Shown: positions 1 through 8,909, numbered from the stretch's first letter. The stretch: 64,000 nt of DNA from Pseudomonas mendocina (GCA_037482215.1 CP148074.1:2108001-2172000); one strand, 5' to 3'. Program-made: numbers and translations. Notes: a model not told the origin generated them from the letters alone.

Positions 1-61
1 GTGTGTAAGCGTTGTGAGGCGTTGAGCTAACCAGTACTAATTGCCCGTGAGGCTTGACCAT
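1..61 (+). rRNA. rrl: 23S rRNA, 3' end only (partial)
   Basis: The first ~60 bases contain the conserved closing segment of large-subunit rRNA (GAGCTAACCAGTACTAAT followed by the GTGAGGCTTGACC tail), matching the 3' end of gammaproteobacterial 23S. The rest of the gene and operon lies to the left of the window. The exact 3' end is placed by analogy, to within a few bases. About 127 bases of spacer to the first 5S gene hold no other gene. Confidence 0.9.
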
Positions 62-188
62 ATAACGCCCAAACAATTTGTGGTGTCAGACGGTTGAAGT
101 CGACAACATCCGAAAATTTGCAGCAACTACAAAGCAATCACATACCCAATTCGGGATAGCGCCTTAACCGCGATATCCCAGCTGAATC

Positions 189-305
189 GCTTGACGACCA
201 TAGAGCATTGGAACCACCTGATCCCATCCCGAACTCAGAAGTGAAACGATGCATCGCCGATGATAGTGTGGAGTTTCTCCATGTGAGAGTAGGTCATCGT
301 CAAGC
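189..305 (+). rRNA. rrf: 5S rRNA, first copy
   Basis: This is a 5S rRNA of about 117 nt. Its ends GCTTGACGA and TCGTCAAGC pair to form helix I, and the conserved core CCCATCCCGAACTCAGAAGT is present. It belongs to the rRNA operon whose 23S tail precedes it. It differs from the second copy by a single base (GATGATAGTG here, GATGGTAGTG there). Confidence 0.96.
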
Positions 306-315
306 ACCTATACCG

Positions 316-350
316 AAACCCCCGATCAGGTAACTGATCGGGGGTTTTAC
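316..350 (+). terminator. Rho-independent terminator after the first 5S rRNA
   Basis: A perfect stem (AAACCCCCGATCAG / CTGATCGGGGGTTTT) with a GTAA loop and a T-run lies 10 nt after 5S copy 1. It would normally end the rRNA operon here, before the second 5S gene. Confidence 0.92.
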
Positions 351-413
351 TTTAAGTAGAAGCAGTAAGTCTGAAGATTTCGAAGTAGTGCCTAGGCAGT
401 ATTTCAACGAATC

Positions 414-530
414 GCTTGACGACCATAGAGCATTGGAACCACCTGATCCCATCCCGAACTCAGAAGTGAAACGATGCATCGCCGATGGTAGTGTGGAGTT
501 TCTCCATGTGAGAGTAGGTCATCGTCAAGC
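414..530 (+). rRNA. rrf: 5S rRNA, second tandem copy
   Basis: This is a second full-length 5S rRNA, 225 bp downstream of the first and identical except for one base. The duplicated block includes about 4 bp of 5' flank and all of the downstream terminator except one base, so it looks like a tandem duplication of 5S plus terminator. The ~60 bp between copy-1 terminator and copy 2 is not duplicated. Expression needs read-through or a separate promoter, neither of which is obvious. Confidence 0.95.
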
Positions 531-540
531 ACCTATACCG

Positions 541-575
541 AAACCCCCGATCAGGTAACTGAGCGGGGGTTTTCT
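541..575 (+). terminator. Rho-independent terminator after the second 5S rRNA
   Basis: This repeats the first 5S terminator with one substitution (CTGAGCGGGGG instead of CTGATCGGGGG). The change puts an A·G mismatch in the stem. The T-rich tail (TTTTCTTTT) remains. Confidence 0.88.
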
Positions 576-621
576 TTTGCGGTCGAATAATGTTGCTTAG
601 AAAGAGCTACTTACAGGCTCT

Positions 622-900
622 TTAGTTAATAGCGTCATTAAGGGCTTTAGCAGGAACAAACTTAACCACTTTCTTTGCGGCGATGGTTATTGCTTGGCCG
701 GTTTGCGGGTTACGGCCGCTACGTTCAGGACGTTCCGTGACTTTGAGTTTGCCTATACCTGGAAGTGTGATCTCCTCTCCGTTTTCCAAAGCATCAGCCA
801 CAATTTCGCTTAATTGCTCTAGGGCCGCGCGTACGGTTGCTTTGGGGCTGTCGATTGCTTCTGAAATATCGCTAATCAGCTGATCTTTAGTGATGGGCAT
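622..900 (-). CDS. HU-family nucleoid DNA-binding protein
   Basis: This 92-aa protein is the usual length for one HU/IHF-type subunit. The N-terminal helices (MPITKDQLISDISEAI) are followed by the GIGKLKVTERPERSGRNPQTG segment, which carries the conserved GxG turn and the Arg-rich beta-arm with the intercalating RNPxTG motif. It binds and bends DNA as a dimer and compacts the nucleoid. An AAGGAA ribosome site lies just before the ATG. It is a single-gene unit facing the 5S genes. Pseudomonads carry several HU paralogues, and I cannot tell which one this is. Confidence 0.95.
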   Translation of the reverse strand: MPITKDQLISDISEAIDSPKATVRAALEQLSEIVADALENGEEITLPGIGKLKVTERPERSGRNPQTGQAITIAAKKVVKFVPAKALNDAIN

Positions 901-1077
901 GTCATTTCCTTGTGTGGAGCCTGCTTAAGGCGTTAGGTCGTTAAACCTAGCTAGTTAGTTTTAAATAATTCTATTGATCTGAAGCTATAGAAACCAAAAC
1001 TTCTGCCGTAAATATGTCTCGGGGGTTATTCACTAAGGTATTCTGAGAAATGCCAAATGGCCATTATGGGGGTTGTG

Positions 1078-2712
1078 ATGTTTAAGAAGTTCTCCGACCT
1101 GAGTTTCAGGTGGAAGATAGCATTGCCGATCATGTTGTTAGCCGTACTTTTTATCGCCATGGGTTTGGTGGCGATGCATGGCATCAATCAAGTAGCCGGT
1201 TCCAGCACGACACTAACCAAACGCTACTTGCCCGGGATTAGTCTGCTGCTTAATGCAGACAGGGACCTCTATCAAGCTTTTCTGGCGGAGCGCAGCCTGT
1301 TGCTGGTTAAGGGCGGCGAGAGAACCAAAATTTTAAGTGCTGAACACGCAGAAAATTTAGCACAAGTTTCCGAGCGTATTCACAAGTTTGCCGCAATGCA
1401 GCCTAGCGCTGAGGCCTTAAAGCTTGTTGACGAGTTCGACACAACTTTTGAGCGCTGGAAGGTTACCTCCCAAGAGGTACTGAGACTGTCCTCTACAGAC
1501 TTGCTTGCAGCACGAGAACTTAGTTTTAACAAAAGTAGAGATCAGTTCCAGGCTACCCGTTCGGTCATTGATAAGCTCGGTGAGATGGACGATTCCGAGG
1601 CGAATGCAGAGGGCCAAGCAGCGATTGAATTGGGTGAGGCTCTTGCCTGGCAGCAGGGTGTCATCATTGTTGTGGGGCTGGGTATCTGCCTTTTACTCGT
1701 GATGGGCGTTCCTTTGTTGGTTACCGGGCCATTAAATCGCTTACTCGAACGCATTAGCCAGATTGCCGAGGGTGATGGTGATTTGCGTACACGCCTGGAT
1801 GTGCTTTCAGACGATGAAGTGGGGCGAGTGAGTTTCGCTTTCAACCGATTCCTAGATACGCTGCAACCGCTTATTAAAGAGGTTGGCCGTGTTACAGGTG
1901 AGGTTGAGGTTTCTGCCAAGCATCTTGCGGAAATGGCCGCTGAGAATGACCGCTTGATCAGCCGTGAACATGCTGCAGTTGATCAGGTTAGCACTGCGGC
2001 CACAGAAATGAGTTCTGCTGTACATGAGGTTGCTCGCAATGCGCAATCTGCAGCAGATGCGTCTCGCAATGCTGAGGAACAATCACGTAACGGCGCAGAG
2101 GTTGTAGGGGCAACTATTACGTTGATTCGCCAACTGGCACAAGAAGTTGAAGGCGCGTCATTGAAGATTCAGGCACTGGAGCAAGAAGCTTCCAGTATTG
2201 ATGCAGTTCTAGCTGTGATCAGGGGCATCGCTGAGCAGACTAACCTTTTGGCTCTCAATGCCGCCATTGAGGCAGCGCGTGCCGGGGAGCAAGGCCGAGG
2301 CTTCGCTGTCGTCGCTGATGAGGTCAGGGCACTGGCTGCTCGCACTCAGGAGTCGACCAAAGACATTCAGACGATGATTGAGCGCTTGCAGCTAGGCGTT
2401 CAAGATGCTGTCAAAGCAACCCATGCTGGTAGCCTTAAGGCGCGGCAAAGTGTTGAACAGGCGGCAGGTGTTGATCAGTCGCTTGCCGATACGGGGGATT
2501 CAGTGCTTCGTATCAACGACATGACAGCGCAGATTGCTACAGCGTGTGAAGAGCAGAGCAGTGTGACTGAGGAAATTGCACGGAATATCAGCGATATTCG
2601 TGACCTCTCCAATGATGCGCTGCAAACCTCGGAGCGCAGTGCTCAAGCCAGCCGACATCTATCGGACTTGTCCCGTGACCTGGCTCGACTTGTATCAAGG
2701 TTCCGAGTCTGA
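1078..2712 (+). CDS. Methyl-accepting chemotaxis protein
   Basis: This 544-aa transmembrane chemoreceptor starts at the ATG before FKKFSDL, preceded by ATGGGGG; an in-frame ATG 21 bases upstream is less well placed. TM1 lies near residues 14-35, then a periplasmic four-helix-bundle-like ligand domain, TM2 ([17 protein letters not shown]) near 200-220, a HAMP domain, and a long cytoplasmic coiled coil. The hairpin tip that contacts CheA/CheW is highly conserved ([20 protein letters not shown]). The C-terminus ends in SRFRV with no CheR/CheB docking pentapeptide, so methylation probably depends on other receptors. The ligand is unknown. It stands alone, away from a che cluster. Confidence 0.94.
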   Translation: MFKKFSDLSFRWKIALPIMLLAVLFIAMGLVAMHGINQVAGSSTTLTKRYLPGISLLLNADRDLYQAFLAERSLLLVKGGERTKILSAEHAENLAQVSERIHKFAAMQPSAEALKLVDEFDTTFERWKVTSQEVLRLSSTDLLAARELSFNKSRDQFQATRSVIDKLGEMDDSEANAEGQAAIELGEALAWQQGVIIVVGLGICLLLVMGVPLLVTGPLNRLLERISQIAEGDGDLRTRLDVLSDDEVGRVSFAFNRFLDTLQPLIKEVGRVTGEVEVSAKHLAEMAAENDRLISREHAAVDQVSTAATEMSSAVHEVARNAQSAADASRNAEEQSRNGAEVVGATITLIRQLAQEVEGASLKIQALEQEASSIDAVLAVIRGIAEQTNLLALNAAIEAARAGEQGRGFAVVADEVRALAARTQESTKDIQTMIERLQLGVQDAVKATHAGSLKARQSVEQAAGVDQSLADTGDSVLRINDMTAQIATACEEQSSVTEEIARNISDIRDLSNDALQTSERSAQASRHLSDLSRDLARLVSRFRV

Positions 2713-2744
2713 TGCGCTATTTTGCAGCTAAGTGATTGAAACGG

Positions 2745-2772
2745 TTGTAAGTTCAGCATAAGCCGGTACAAT
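2745..2772 (+). promoter_or_regulatory. Probable sigma-70 promoter of the 4.5S RNA gene
   Basis: A -35 TTGTAA (2745-2750) is followed after 16 bp by a -10 TACAAT (2767-2772). Transcription would start near 2779, shortly before the 4.5S RNA. The match was made by eye. Confidence 0.6.
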
Positions 2773-2774
2773 GT

Positions 2775-2799
2775 CGCGGCTCACTTATCGTGAGTCGCG
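2775..2799 (+). other. 10-bp hairpin at the ffs transcription start
   Basis: CGCGGCTCAC and GTGAGTCGCG can pair over all ten positions (one G·U) around the loop TTATC. It sits immediately after the proposed -10 box and just before the 4.5S RNA. It could be an operator, a 5' leader hairpin removed on processing, or a stem stopping read-through from the chemoreceptor gene; there is no T-run. Confidence 0.55.
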
Positions 2800-2803
2800 T
2801 TAT

Positions 2804-2908
2804 GGTGGCCCTGCCGGTCCCCTCGCATTGATCAGCCGTGAACCCGGTCAGGCCCGGAAGGGAGCAGCCGTAGCGGTGACATCGAGTGCCGGGGTGTGGC
2901 TGGTGGGG
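2804..2908 (+). ncRNA. ffs: Signal recognition particle 4.5S RNA
   Basis: The region carries the universally conserved SRP domain IV: GGTCAGGCCCGGAAGGGAGC followed by AGCCGTAGCGG and the returning strand GTGCCGGGGTGTGGCTGG. The GGAAG tetraloop and the A-rich symmetric loop that bind Ffh are intact. The flanking TGGTGGC and GTCGCCTCCA pair to close the rod. The RNA with Ffh targets membrane proteins to the translocon. Ends are approximate; a reading frame covering it (2771-3151) is not a gene. Confidence 0.93.
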
Positions 2909-3197
2909 TCGCCTCCATTTCAAGCAAGCCTAAGGGCTGTGCTCTATCCCTGTAAAACCCCTTTCCCTCTGGTACTAAGCCCATTACTGGCTGCCAAGTT
3001 TCGCGTCTGTTTAAGACAAAATGATGCTGATGTTTCGTCACATTACCGACGTGAACTGCGTTCTCTGTTAGGATTTCCCCCCTGCAAATGCCGTAGCTTT
3101 TGCTGTGCATCAGCACGCATGTTGCATGCACTAAGAAGCGTTGCATTTTAAATCGTGTTTTTATCCGCGTCGATCAGGGCGCGTAATGGGGAGTGTG

Positions 3198-4028
3198 ATG
3201 GATTATTGGGGCGCTTTTCAGGCCTTCATTCTGGGCGTGGTGGAAGGGATAACCGAGTTCTTGCCGATCTCCAGTACGGGGCATCAGATCATTGTTGCGG
3301 ATCTGATTGGCTTTGGCGGTGAGCGGGCAATTGCCTTCAACATCATCATTCAGCTTGCAGCCATTCTGGCGGTTGTCTGGGAGTATCGACGCAAGATACT
3401 GGATGTCGTTATTGGTCTGCCTACTCAGCGCTCGGCCCAGCGTTTTACGGGCAACCTGTTGCTGGCCTTCCTACCTGCCGCAATTCTTGGGGTTATTTTC
3501 GCTGATCAAATTCATGAGTACCTCTTCAACCCAATTACGGTGGCAATTGCACTGGTAGTTGGTGGTGTGATCATGCTGTGGGCTGAGCGCCGCAACCACG
3601 CGGTACATGCTGAAACAGTCGACGACATGAGTTGGAAAGATGCATTGAAAGTGGGGTTTGCTCAGTGCCTGGCAATGATTCCTGGGACGTCACGCTCCGG
3701 AGCTACCATCATTGGCGGGTTACTGTTCGGTCTGTCACGTAAGGCCGCGACTGAGTTTTCTTTCTTCTTGGCAATGCCAACCATGGTCGGGGCCGCAGTT
3801 TATTCCGGCTGGAAGTATCGGGATATATTTGTAATGAGTGACTTGCCGATTTTTGCAGTCGGTTTTGTCACCTCGTTTATTTTTGCCATGATCGCAGTGC
3901 GGGCCTTGCTGAAGTTTATCGGCAACCATAGTTACGCTGTTTTTGCCTGGTACCGCATTGGTTTCGGCCTGCTCATTCTGGCGACTTGGCAATTGAGTTG
4001 GATTGACTGGAGTACAGCCCAAGGCTGA
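3198..4028 (+). CDS. uppP: Undecaprenyl-diphosphate phosphatase (UppP/BacA)
   Basis: This 276-aa inner-membrane phosphatase recycles undecaprenyl pyrophosphate to the monophosphate lipid carrier for peptidoglycan and O-antigen synthesis; overexpression of the family gives bacitracin resistance. Both family signatures are present: [14 protein letters not shown] near residues 16-29 (the E-x3-E catalytic motif) and [10 protein letters not shown] in the middle. Several hydrophobic helices cover the rest. I chose the ATG before DYWGAF because GGGGAG lies 4 nt upstream; an ATG 12 nt earlier lacks a ribosome site. About 290 bases between the 4.5S RNA and this gene show no clear feature. Confidence 0.96.
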   Translation: MDYWGAFQAFILGVVEGITEFLPISSTGHQIIVADLIGFGGERAIAFNIIIQLAAILAVVWEYRRKILDVVIGLPTQRSAQRFTGNLLLAFLPAAILGVIFADQIHEYLFNPITVAIALVVGGVIMLWAERRNHAVHAETVDDMSWKDALKVGFAQCLAMIPGTSRSGATIIGGLLFGLSRKAATEFSFFLAMPTMVGAAVYSGWKYRDIFVMSDLPIFAVGFVTSFIFAMIAVRALLKFIGNHSYAVFAWYRIGFGLLILATWQLSWIDWSTAQG

Positions 4029-4050
4029 TGAGCTTGTGGATAATCGTGTT

Positions 4051-4079
4051 ACGGCAGGCTTCGGTCTGCCGTTTTTGTT
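4051..4079 (+). terminator. Rho-independent terminator after uppP
   Basis: ACGGCAG and CTGCCGT form a stem around GCTTCGGT and run into TTTTTGTTT. It lies 23 bases after the uppP stop and 30 bases before the next start codon. Confidence 0.85.
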
Positions 4080-4109
4080 TCTGACTCGATCAGGTTGTGG
4101 GGGGAGTAG

Positions 4110-4826
4110 ATGGAACGCCGTGGGGTGGTGCGTAGCTGGGATGACGCTAAGGGGTTTGGCTTTATCACACCCGAGAAAGGTGGGCCCGATGTTTTCGCGC
4201 ATATATCTGCTATGCGAGGTGACCGGCGACCACAGAAGGGCGATCAGGTTATGTATGTGCAAGGCAAGGATGAGCGTGGAAGAGATCGGGCAGAGCATGT
4301 TCGTCTTGCAGGTGAGTTGAGCTTGGATCGGCCCGCAATCCGGCGCAAGCCAAGAGCCGAAAGTAAACCTGGAGTCGCCCGTAAGGTTGCGAGTCCTCGG
4401 TCACAGCCGGGCGCAGTGCCGCACGGAATACGCAACATGACTGGCAAGCTTTCGCTTCTACTGCTGCTATGTGTGCTGCCCGTTTTCGGCGCCCTAGCGC
4501 TGTTTACTAAAAGCGGGGTCATCTGGGCGCTATTGGCCTATCCGGTGGCGAGCTGTATCAGTTTTATCCAGTACTGGCATGACAAAAGCAGTGCTCGAGG
4601 AGGACGTTGGCGCACGCCTGAAAACGCTCTACATGTGGTTGAGTTAGCCGGTGGATGGCCAGGGGCATTTGTGGCCCAGCAGGTGTTTAGGCATAAAACG
4701 CGAAAGGCTTCCTTTCAGGCTGTTTTCTGGTTGATTGTTATTGCTCACCAGGTCGTATGGGCTGACTGGCTTGTCCTGGATGGCCGCCTGTTTGGTGAGG
4801 TTCTGCAAAGCGTCTTGCGCTACTGA
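4110..4826 (+). CDS. Cold-shock domain / DUF1294 membrane fusion protein
   Basis: This 238-aa two-part protein has an N-terminal (~1-70) cold-shock nucleic-acid-binding fold with both RNP-like motifs visible (KGFGFITPEKG and DVFAHIS). A basic linker (~75-110) follows, then a DUF1294 membrane domain (~110-238) with two hydrophobic helices flanking the conserved DKSSARGGRWRTPENALH and GGWPGAFVAQQVFRHKT motifs. The fusion is widespread in proteobacteria but its function is not established. The 3' end overlaps the convergent LysR gene by 7 bp. It is probably membrane-anchored; RNA binding is inferred from the domain only. Confidence 0.9.
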   Translation: MERRGVVRSWDDAKGFGFITPEKGGPDVFAHISAMRGDRRPQKGDQVMYVQGKDERGRDRAEHVRLAGELSLDRPAIRRKPRAESKPGVARKVASPRSQPGAVPHGIRNMTGKLSLLLLLCVLPVFGALALFTKSGVIWALLAYPVASCISFIQYWHDKSSARGGRWRTPENALHVVELAGGWPGAFVAQQVFRHKTRKASFQAVFWLIVIAHQVVWADWLVLDGRLFGEVLQSVLRY

Positions 4827-5722
4827 TGGGTGTGTAGCAGTTGGCTGCTATAGCTGTCGGTTAAGTGTTCAATCCACGCTCGTACTGCCGGCAGCATGCC
4901 TCGGCGATGGGTATAGACGGCCTGCAAATTGCCTGACGCCAGGAACCAGTCAGGCAGCAGGCGGATTAACTGGCCATCGGCGAGTTCATTCTGGCACCAG
5001 GCTTCGGGGAGCATGGTGAAGCCCAGCCCATCCAATGCGGCTTGTTTGCGAATGTTGAAGTCTTCGCAGGCCAGACGTGGCTCGAGTTCTGCTTCGTAGT
5101 GCTCGCCTTGTTCGTTTTGAAAAAGTAGATGGATTTTTCGATCTGCACGTTGTGAACCCAGTGCAGGCAGTTGGTGAAGATCGACTGGTGTCTGGATACT
5201 GGCGCCATGCAGCAACTGCGGCGCAGCAACCACATACTCCCGTGAAGGTTGAAGGCGCCTGCAAATCAAATCTGGCTCTTCGTCATCCGTTGTACGAATG
5301 CGTAATGCGACATCAATGCCTTCATTGAGTAAGTCGACACGTCGATTAGTTTGTACAAGCTCCAGTTGTACTTTGGGGTGACTGCTCAGAAAGCTACTGA
5401 TGACTTCTGCAAGGCGCAGCCCGCTAGGAGCACTTATGCGCAGGCGTCCAGCCGGCTCCGAAGTCAGACTGGCAATGGTTTCTTCTGCACGCTCAGCTTC
5501 CAACAGCATGGCTTGGCAGTGACGCAGGTAGCGCTGACCAACCTCAGTCAGCGCTAGCATCCGGGTCGTGCGGGAGAGCAGCCGCACATTCAGCCGCTTC
5601 TCAAGTTCGGCGATGCGCCTTGATAAGCGAGATTTTGGGATGCCCAGCATTCGTTCTGCTGCGGCAAAGCCTCCACACTCGACAACTTTGGCGAAATAAA
5701 AGAGATCGTTAAGGTCGTTCAT
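4820..5722 (-). CDS. LysR-family regulator divergent from the azoreductase gene
   Basis: This 300-aa protein has an N-terminal winged helix-turn-helix (GGFAAAERMLGIPKSRLSRR, residues ~17-36) and a C-terminal effector domain starting near residue 90. The N-terminal MNDLNDLFYFAKVVE form is typical of the CrgA/AaeR-like LysR branch that often sits divergently from quinone- or aldehyde-responsive oxidoreductases. It shares a 120-bp intergenic region with azoR, which contains two inverted repeats, so it most likely regulates azoR and itself. The effector is unknown. Confidence 0.93.
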   Translation of the reverse strand: MNDLNDLFYFAKVVECGGFAAAERMLGIPKSRLSRRIAELEKRLNVRLLSRTTRMLALTEVGQRYLRHCQAMLLEAERAEETIASLTSEPAGRLRISAPSGLRLAEVISSFLSSHPKVQLELVQTNRRVDLLNEGIDVALRIRTTDDEEPDLICRRLQPSREYVVAAPQLLHGASIQTPVDLHQLPALGSQRADRKIHLLFQNEQGEHYEAELEPRLACEDFNIRKQAALDGLGFTMLPEAWCQNELADGQLIRLLPDWFLASGNLQAVYTHRRGMLPAVRAWIEHLTDSYSSQLLHTHQ

Positions 5723-5730
5723 ATCGGCAC

Positions 5731-5775
5731 TGTTCTATAAATAGGACAAAGTATTGCATTATTACCGTCTAATGC
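5731..5775. promoter_or_regulatory. Two inverted repeats in the LysR/azoR intergenic region
   Basis: TGTTCTATAAATAGGACA (5731-5748, one mismatch between 8-base arms) begins 8 bp upstream of the LysR start. GCATTA / TAATGC (5756-5761 and 5770-5775) follows. Spacing and position fit paired recognition and activation sites of a LysR regulator acting on both genes, but this is inferred from symmetry and context. Confidence 0.5.
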
Positions 5776-5842
5776 TCGAATTGGCTAAGGATTATCATCA
5801 CTCCATCAACTAATCCTTGCTAGCCTCGTTGAGGAGTACTAA

Positions 5843-6445
5843 ATGAAACTGTTGCACATTGATTCCAGCATTCTTGGTGAAGCTTCTGCCTCCCGTCAGT
5901 TGAGCCGTGCAGTTGTTGATGCATGGACTGCTGCTCAGCCCAATGCCCAAGTGACCTACCGTGATCTTGCTGCGGAGCCGATCAGCCATTTCTCCGGTCT
6001 GACTCTGGCTGCAGGCGCTACACCTGCTGATCAGCGTAATGATGCGCTGAAGTATGAGGCCGCAATTTCCGAGGCCACCATGAAGGAGTTCTTGGAAGCT
6101 GGCGCGATTGTGATTGGTGCGCCGATGTACAACTTCAGCATCTCCAGCCAACTGAAGGCATGGTTCGACCGCCTGGCTGTTGCAGGTAAAGCCTTCACTT
6201 ACACCGAAACTGGTCCTAAAGGTTTGGCTGGTGGTAAGAAGGTGATCGTAGCGACTTCCGCAGGTGGTCAGCACGTAGGTCAGCCGAGTGGCTACGCTCA
6301 TGAAGAGTACGTGAAGTTGATGCTCAATTTCTTTGGTATCACAGACATTCAGGTTGTTCGCGCCGAAGGTCTGGCATACGGGGATGAGGCTCGCGCTAAC
6401 TCCATTAAGGCTGCTTTGGAGCAGGCTTCAGTACTGTTCAAGTAA
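5843..6445 (+). CDS. azoR: FMN-dependent NADH-azoreductase
   Basis: This 200-aa flavodoxin-fold enzyme belongs to the AzoR family, which reduces azo compounds and quinones with NAD(P)H through FMN. The N-terminal strand and phosphate-binding loop (MKLLHIDSSILGEASASRQL) and the central APMYNFSISSQLKAWFDR flavin-binding motif are typical. The later TSAGGQ segment shapes the active site. GAGGAG lies 7 nt before the ATG. It is transcribed away from the LysR gene and ends at a strong terminator. Likely roles are detoxification of quinones and electrophiles in the cytoplasm. Confidence 0.95.
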   Translation: MKLLHIDSSILGEASASRQLSRAVVDAWTAAQPNAQVTYRDLAAEPISHFSGLTLAAGATPADQRNDALKYEAAISEATMKEFLEAGAIVIGAPMYNFSISSQLKAWFDRLAVAGKAFTYTETGPKGLAGGKKVIVATSAGGQHVGQPSGYAHEEYVKLMLNFFGITDIQVVRAEGLAYGDEARANSIKAALEQASVLFK

Positions 6446-6478
6446 GTCTGTTTAAGAACGGACAGCTTATCCCACGCA

Positions 6479-6508
6479 GAAAAAAACCGGCTTAATGCCG
6501 GTTTTTTT
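6479..6508. terminator. Bidirectional terminator between azoR and ybiT
   Basis: AAAAAACCGGC and GCCGGTTTTTTT pair around TTAAT, with A- and T-runs on both sides. The gene on each side converges on it, so it can stop transcription in both directions. Confidence 0.93.
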
Positions 6509-6529
6509 CGTTTAAAGATCAGTCGCGAA

Positions 6530-8119
6530 TCAGACGATAATGCCTTGGCTGCGCAAGTAATCATCATAGGTGCCGGTGAAGTCGCTTACACCATTCTCTG
6601 ATAGCTCGATGATGCGCGTTGCGAGCGAACCTACGAACTCACGGTCATGGCTGACGAAAATCAGAGTGCCGGGATAGTTCTCCAAAGCAAGGTTAAGGGC
6701 TTCGATGGATTCCATGTCCAAGTGGTTGGTGGGCTCATCCATTACCAGCACGTTAGGCTTCTGCAGAATCAGCTTGCCGAACAGCATGCGGCCTTGTTCA
6801 CCACCGGAAATGACTTTGACTGACTTCTGGATGTCATCGCTGGAGAACAACATGCGGCCAAGGGTGCCGCGGACCAGCTGCTCACCGCCCTGAGTCCACT
6901 GGCCCATCCAGTCAAACAGGTTGCAGTCATCTTCAAAATCGTGGGCATGATCCTGGGCGTAGTAGCCGACTTCGGCGCTGTCAGTCCACTTCACGCTGCC
7001 GCTATCGGGCTGCAAGTCATTAACCAAGGTACGCAGTAGAGTGGTTTTACCGATGCCGTTGGGGCCGATGATGGCAACACGCTCTCCGGCTTCAACCGTA
7101 AAGCTGAAATCTTTGAACAACACTTTGTCGTCGAAGCCTTTGCTCAGGTGCTCGACGGTAACGGCCTGACGGTGGAGTTTTTTCGCCTGTTCGAAACGGA
7201 TAAACGGGCTGACACGGCTCGAAGGCTTAACTTCGGCAAGCTGGATCTTGTCGATCTGCTTGGCGCGGGAAGTGGCTTGTTTAGCTTTAGAGGCGTTCGC
7301 TGAGAAGCGGCTGACGAAGCTTTGCAGCTCGGCAATTTGAGCTTTCTTCTTGGCGTTGTCTGACAGCAGGCGCTCACGGGCTTGGGTTGCAGCGGTCATG
7401 TACTCATCATAGTTGCCCGGGAACAGGCGCAGTTCACCGTAATCCAGGTCAGCCATGTGCGTGCACACACTGTTCAGGAAGTGGCGGTCGTGGGAAATGA
7501 TGATCATGGTGCTGTTACGCGCCGTGAGGATGTTTTCCAGCCAGCGGATGGTGTTGATATCTAGGTGGTTGGTCGGTTCGTCGAGCAGCAGCACGTCAGG
7601 ATCGGAGAACAGCGCCTGAGCCAGAAGCACGCGCAGTTTCCAGCCCGGCGCTACTTCGCTCATCGGGCCGAAGTGTTGTTCCAGCGGAATGCCCAGCCCC
7701 AGCAGCAGCTCACCCGCACGGGATTCGGCAGTGTAGCCGTCCATTTCGGCGAACTCGGTCTCAAGCTCGGCAACTGCCATGCCTTCTTCTTCACTCATTT
7801 CGGGCAGGGAGTAGATGCGATCGCGTTCGGCTTTGACCTTCCACAGTTCTTCGTGGCCCATGATGACGGTGTCGATCACGGTGAAGGTTTCGTAGGCGAA
7901 CTGGTCCTGACGCAGCTTACCGAGGCGCACGTTCGGCTCAAGCATGACCTGGCCAGCGGAGGGCTCTAGGTCGCCACCGAGGATTTTCATGAAGGTGGAC
8001 TTGCCGCAGCCGTTGGCGCCGATCAGGCCGTAACGGTTGCCGTTACCGAACTTGACGGAGACGTTTTCGAACAGGGGCTTAGGCCCGAATTGCATGGTGA
8101 TGTTAGCGGTGGAGATCAA
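6530..8119 (-). CDS. ybiT: ABC-F family ATPase YbiT
   Basis: This soluble 529-aa protein has two tandem ABC ATPase domains and no membrane segments. Each domain carries a Walker A ([18 protein letters not shown]), a signature and a Walker B ([22 protein letters not shown]), linked by the charged region around [20 protein letters not shown]. The sequence follows E. coli YbiT closely throughout. ABC-F proteins bind the ribosomal E site; the role of YbiT is not fully known. The start is a TTG (8117-8119) before ISTANITM, with GAGGA 8-9 nt upstream. Upstream in-frame codons give a 67-aa extension without family similarity. Confidence 0.94.
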   Translation of the reverse strand: MISTANITMQFGPKPLFENVSVKFGNGNRYGLIGANGCGKSTFMKILGGDLEPSAGQVMLEPNVRLGKLRQDQFAYETFTVIDTVIMGHEELWKVKAERDRIYSLPEMSEEEGMAVAELETEFAEMDGYTAESRAGELLLGLGIPLEQHFGPMSEVAPGWKLRVLLAQALFSDPDVLLLDEPTNHLDINTIRWLENILTARNSTMIIISHDRHFLNSVCTHMADLDYGELRLFPGNYDEYMTAATQARERLLSDNAKKKAQIAELQSFVSRFSANASKAKQATSRAKQIDKIQLAEVKPSSRVSPFIRFEQAKKLHRQAVTVEHLSKGFDDKVLFKDFSFTVEAGERVAIIGPNGIGKTTLLRTLVNDLQPDSGSVKWTDSAEVGYYAQDHAHDFEDDCNLFDWMGQWTQGGEQLVRGTLGRMLFSSDDIQKSVKVISGGEQGRMLFGKLILQKPNVLVMDEPTNHLDMESIEALNLALENYPGTLIFVSHDREFVGSLATRIIELSENGVSDFTGTYDDYLRSQGIIV

Positions 8120-8543
8120 AGCCTGTATTCCTCGGGGCTTGCAGCAAGGTAAAGCTGGGGTGAGGGCTGATTGCTTTGCAATTAGCCCTGTGCATGTTGC
8201 CCAGTTGTATTTAATTAAGACGGTGTTCAGTAGCTGAACAAAAATTGCGGAGTCAGCCGGACATCCGGCAATTGTCTCATAGCTACGCGGGTAGTTGTAT
8301 GGTGGGCGTACACGCTTCAATGGCCGGCAACTGGACAGCTGAGTAACAGTGATGTCATTGGCCAGTCGTATTTGTATTTTCGATTATCTGTAAGTAGATG
8401 AAAAAACGCTAAAAACGGTAGGCATGAATCCTGTTGGGATGCATCTATTCAGCAGCGCAATCAGGTGTTAGTTCTCTCCGCGAGAACCTTGTCTCGCGAG
8501 AGAACAGGAATGCGCGCATTACTCGTACAACGTGCGCTGAGGT
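8120..8543. other. Gap upstream of ybiT, no gene seen
   Basis: These 424 bp hold the ybiT ribosome site and promoter region and, nearer yjbR, a hairpin at 8471-8505. Reading frames here lack coding character. No tRNA or known RNA motif was recognised. Confidence 0.6.
8471..8505. repeat. Inverted repeat between ybiT and yjbR
   Basis: GTTCTCTC(C)GCGAG and CTCGCGAGAGAAC pair over 13 positions with one bulged C, around an 8-base spacer. It lies about 40 bp downstream of the yjbR stop on the minus strand. No T-run follows on either strand. It could be a transcript-end hairpin or a dispersed palindromic repeat. Confidence 0.6.
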
Positions 8544-8891
8544 TTAGAGCAAAAGCCCAGGCCTTTTTAGTTTCGGCAGTTTGCTCACGACCAGTTGGTG
8601 AGAGCGCGTCAGCAGAGTCATCAATTCTGTTTCTGACGCGGCATAAGGTTCTGTGAGGCTTATCCAGTGCGCCCGCGCAAGATAAGGGGCAGGGCGAATG
8701 CCGGGGCGGTCGCAGTAGCCGAGGAACAAGTCCTGATCCACTTTAAGGCCCAATGTCGGGGTGCCATTAATGTGCTGGACGGCAAACATCTTGTTGCCAG
8801 CGATGGAGAACACCCTGGCGCCGCCCCATTTGATGTCCTCGCGGGCACCGGGCAGTGATAGGCAGAAAGCGCGGACTTGTTCGGCATTCAT
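8544..8891 (-). CDS. MmcQ/YjbR family DNA-binding-fold protein
   Basis: This 115-aa protein belongs to the MmcQ/YjbR family. The N-terminal MNAEQVRAFCLSLPGAREDIKWGG and the central FSIAGNKMFAVQ and WISL segments are typical. The family has a CyaY-like fold and its cellular role is unsettled. I chose the ATG before NAEQV (8889-8891), with AGG upstream; a longer start would place 15 codons inside a GC-rich hairpin. It is the last gene of a ppiC-ddl-yjbR series on the minus strand. Confidence 0.88.
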   Translation of the reverse strand: MNAEQVRAFCLSLPGAREDIKWGGARVFSIAGNKMFAVQHINGTPTLGLKVDQDLFLGYCDRPGIRPAPYLARAHWISLTEPYAASETELMTLLTRSHQLVVSKLPKLKRPGLLL

Positions 8892-8909
8892 GGTTAAACC
8901 TGCTTGGCT

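Noticed and set aside
2771-3151. 126-aa open frame over the 4.5S RNA
   Set aside because: It covers the conserved SRP RNA and its promoter region and has no protein similarity that I recognise.
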